Origin: Spirochaetales bacterium
GTDB lineage: Bacteria; Spirochaetota; Spirochaetia; DTKZ01
Length of the DNA: 5,128 nucleotides
Reading direction: 5' to 3'
NCBI GenBank assembly: GCA_031274005.1
Contig: JAISQU010000305.1
Coordinates: forward strand, 1 to 5,128
Positions 4,833 through 5,128 of the stretch are shown here, piece after piece. Within the stretch, counting starts at the first letter, position 1. The number at the start of each line of letters is the position of its first letter. The position numbers were made by a program, and so were the translations under genes. The notes below the pieces were generated by a model that saw nothing but the letters and a program-made list of their open reading frames with translations, was not told where the DNA came from and ran no database searches.

Positions 4833-4949
4833 CGGAAATTGCGGTGAAGGTCACCAGTGTCCTACCGGCTTGTCACCAAAGCTCCTGAATATAACGCAAT
4901 CGCGCAGCGATTGCCCTGCTGGTTATGTCCCGTCCGCATATTTCCGTGA
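4833..4949 (+). repeat. Tandem repeat unit 3, truncated (117 bp)
   Basis: Begins CGGAAATTGCGGT (4833-4845) and carries two GTCACC motifs (4850 and 4872) as in unit 1. Its hairpin (4896-4914) keeps both 8-nt arms but has loop GCA instead of GAA. Similarity ends after TTTCCGTGA at 4949, so the second hairpin is missing and the array ends here. Confidence 0.85.
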
Positions 4950-5128
4950 TTGCGCCGGGATGACGGCCGGTTACAAAATTGCAAAAAGACCGTGGGGCGC
5001 AAGGGATTACAGGGGTTTAGCCACGGCATGGCCCTGAAACCGTGCGCGAAGCGCATGCCTTGATTAACGGCTTTATGGCCAAAGACGCATGTAAACCTTC
5101 ATGTGTTATATAAAAGCGGGCTGCCTTT
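4950..5128. other. Unassigned right-end sequence, no gene seen
   Basis: No reading frame here resembles a protein and no tRNA is seen. Small structures only: TGCGC-GAA-GCGCA (5043-5055), whose centre GCGAAGC matches that of the array hairpin, enclosed by GGCATG (5025-5030) and CATGCC (5054-5059), which partly compete with it; and CACGG (5022) with CCGTG (5040). AT-rich sequence near 5106-5115 includes TATAAA but has no matching -35. The last bases may be the arm of a structure belonging to a gene beyond the window. Confidence 0.4.

Noticed and set aside
4554..4949. CRISPR array
   Set aside because: The period of about 140 bp is too long, the units are similar throughout with no unique spacers, and no cas gene is present.
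4583..5056. Small proteins on both strands with repeated peptide segments (for example ...RFAIALYSGALVTSR)
   Set aside because: The peptides only echo the DNA repeat. Unit lengths of 139 and 140 bp shift the frame each time, no Shine-Dalgarno is convincing, and both strands give equally good frames.
5107..5128. Promoter or terminator at the right edge
   Set aside because: TATAAA lacks a -35 at suitable distance, and the possible terminator arm is cut by the window end.

Overview
The window reads as a moderately GC-rich spirochaete chromosome, probably Treponema-like. This is an inference from two things: the secreted binding protein has an N-terminus of the FA|GGGGE type that I associate with treponemal exported proteins, and the intergenic spaces are rich in palindromic repeats. 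No rRNA, tRNA or marker gene is present to confirm the taxon. Layout, left to right: (1) 1-162 has no gene. It holds a large multi-stem inverted repeat (21-107, with weaker pairing out to 5-122) and an intrinsic terminator (113-144, - strand). (2) 163-2253 (-) encodes a family 5 extracellular solute-binding protein of an ABC importer, with a clear Shine-Dalgarno and its own terminator; no permease or ATPase gene is adjacent. (3) 2254-2529 is a divergent intergenic region with a candidate promoter for the binding protein, a diverged inverted copy of a repeat found again at the right end, a 19-bp-stem hairpin, and a promoter for the next gene. (4) 2530-2979 (+) encodes a DUF192 lipoprotein. (5) 3004-3279 and 3251-4456 (both -) are xseB and xseA, the small and large subunits of exodeoxyribonuclease VII, overlapping by 29 nt and transcribed xseA then xseB. 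(6) 4457-5128 has no convincing gene. It begins with a near-palindromic, apparently bidirectional promoter, then a 17-mer present twice directly and once inverted (a perfect 17-bp hairpin), then nearly three tandem units of a 139-140 bp hairpin-bearing repeat, then about 180 bp of unassigned sequence. The protein genes are ordinary: one nutrient-uptake component, one conserved envelope lipoprotein, and a two-subunit nuclease acting on single-stranded DNA ends in repair. The unusual content is non-coding. A box reading CGGAAATTGSGGT, where S is C or G, occurs four times, and each time it sits 0-3 nt after the 3' arm of a strong hairpin, although the hairpins have different sequences. Two of the three divergent or outer promoters (for DUF192 and xseA) place a TACAAT -10 element only 6-7 nt before the ATG with no Shine-Dalgarno, which predicts leaderless mRNAs. 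The left-end inverted repeat folds, on the - strand only, into a junction whose hairpins carry GAAA and CUUG tetraloops, suggesting a structured RNA. No recognisable defence system, transposase or CRISPR array is present.
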